DNA of 38,288 nt, from positions 1 through 38,288 of the forward strand of contig JANXYP010000375.1 in NCBI GenBank assembly GCA_025355955.1. Reading direction: 5' to 3'. Shown piece after piece: positions 37,995-38,288 of this stretch (its first letter is position 1; each line of letters opens with the position of its first letter). The stretch is from Chloroflexota bacterium (lineage in GTDB: Bacteria > Chloroflexota > Chloroflexia > QHBQ01). The translations under genes and the position numbers were made by a program. Under the pieces are notes generated by a model. That model searched no databases, was not told the DNA's origin, and saw nothing but the letters and a program-made list of their open reading frames with translations.

Positions 37995-38288
37995 TCAGTC
38001 CTCAGTCCTCGCGCCGCCGAGCAACGCTTGCAAGCGGGCCAGCTTGTCTATCACCTGGCCTAGCTGGCGGCTGATCGCCGGGCGGGCGATTGGCTCCTGA
38101 GCCAGCGCCCACTCGCGGGCTTCCTCGTCGCTGACATCCAGCCACTTCTTAAGGCTGGACACCCGCAGGCTGACCTTCTGCACCGCATCGCGGGGGCGGC
38201 GGGCCTTCTTTGGCACGGCTTCGGTGTCGGGGTTGGCGGATAGGGCATCGGGCGCGGTGGCGGGGTTCGCCAGGCCCAGTTCCTCGGC
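37995..38288 (-). CDS. Partial hypothetical protein, 5' end outside the window
   Basis: The open frame continues to the window edge, giving 97 visible C-terminal residues; an internal GTG at 38216 could be a start, but the frame before it is open and compositionally similar. Not recognised. The visible part has a Pro/Ala-rich stretch, a basic patch (PKKARRPRDA) and a helical C-terminus (LKKWLDVSDEEAREWALAQ; ISRQLGQVIDKLARLQALL) with possible coiled coil. Two CTCAGTC heptamers (37994-38007) overlap its stop. Confidence 0.55.
   Translation of the reverse strand, partial: AEELGLANPATAPDALSANPDTEAVPKKARRPRDAVQKVSLRVSSLKKWLDVSDEEAREWALAQEPIARPAISRQLGQVIDKLARLQALLGGARTED

Noticed and set aside
1-38288. 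tRNA, rRNA or transposase genes
   Set aside because: None was recognised on either strand by eye. A covariance-model search would be needed to exclude small RNAs.

Overview
The window looks like a chromosomal segment of a Chloroflexota bacterium (phylum-level call; anything finer would be a guess). The reasons are a GC-rich sequence, proteins carrying the FPQTGHT...QYFERARFE(F/Y)HPE repeat, a Ser/Thr kinase with FRD in place of HRD and a YAPPEQYG loop, short N-terminal zinc ribbons fused to signalling domains, Thr/Pro-rich exported proteins with Asp-box, SLH, PPC or VIT-VWA domains, and many heptamer and hairpin repeats. No tRNA, rRNA, CRISPR array, phage module or transposase was found.

Layout on the + strand, 1-8000: a repeat-filled left edge; an exported Asp-box/SLH surface protein (436-2604); then an oligopeptide/dipeptide-type ABC transporter of two permeases (2855-5183) and two ATPases (5456-7830) closed by a strong terminator. 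No substrate-binding protein lies in the window. On the - strand, 17803 down to 7973, runs an envelope/signalling block: a B-box-like zinc-finger membrane protein, a zinc-ribbon FHA protein, an N-acetylmuramoyl-L-alanine amidase, a large GT-C-like membrane protein, a receptor Ser/Thr kinase with a beta-propeller sensor, and a family 2 glycosyltransferase overlapping the kinase gene. An endonuclease-type mutL (18004-20085) diverges from this block.

From 20545 to 30406 there are mostly exported proteins: a secreted FPQTGHT-repeat protein, a VIT-VWA protein, a membrane TPR protein, a small helical protein, a membrane-anchored protein whose C-terminal domain resembles a sortase without catalytic Cys and His, and a three-PPC-domain protein. 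From 36859 down to 30907 a - strand run holds an unrecognised AT-richer gene, a small TPR gene coupled to it by ATGA, folD, a zinc-ribbon TolB-like propeller gene and fhs. folD and fhs form the one-carbon tetrahydrofolate branch, but this FolD lacks the usual catalytic lysine. A monofunctional proline dehydrogenase and a partial unknown gene end the window.

The most unusual feature is the repeat landscape. (1) About ten tandem arrays of different 7-bp units (GAGTTTT, GAGTGCT, GATGAAA, GTAGAAT, AGAGATT, TCTTTAA) sit inside genes or at gene edges; the six inside genes all have their stop-free strand on the coding strand. (2) A dispersed perfect stem-loop repeat (GGGCGAAC-CGTT-GTTCGCCC) and C/G-rich hairpin repeats occur between genes and, in frame, inside genes, where their tandem periods (39, 42, 48 and 63 bp) are all multiples of three. 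Three neighbouring - strand genes (glycosyltransferase, kinase, GT-C-like protein) carry such repeat-derived peptide inserts in linkers. (3) Some genes have no stop codon before their terminator hairpin. Several consensus-like promoters (TTGACR-N17-TATAAT type) are visible and are listed.
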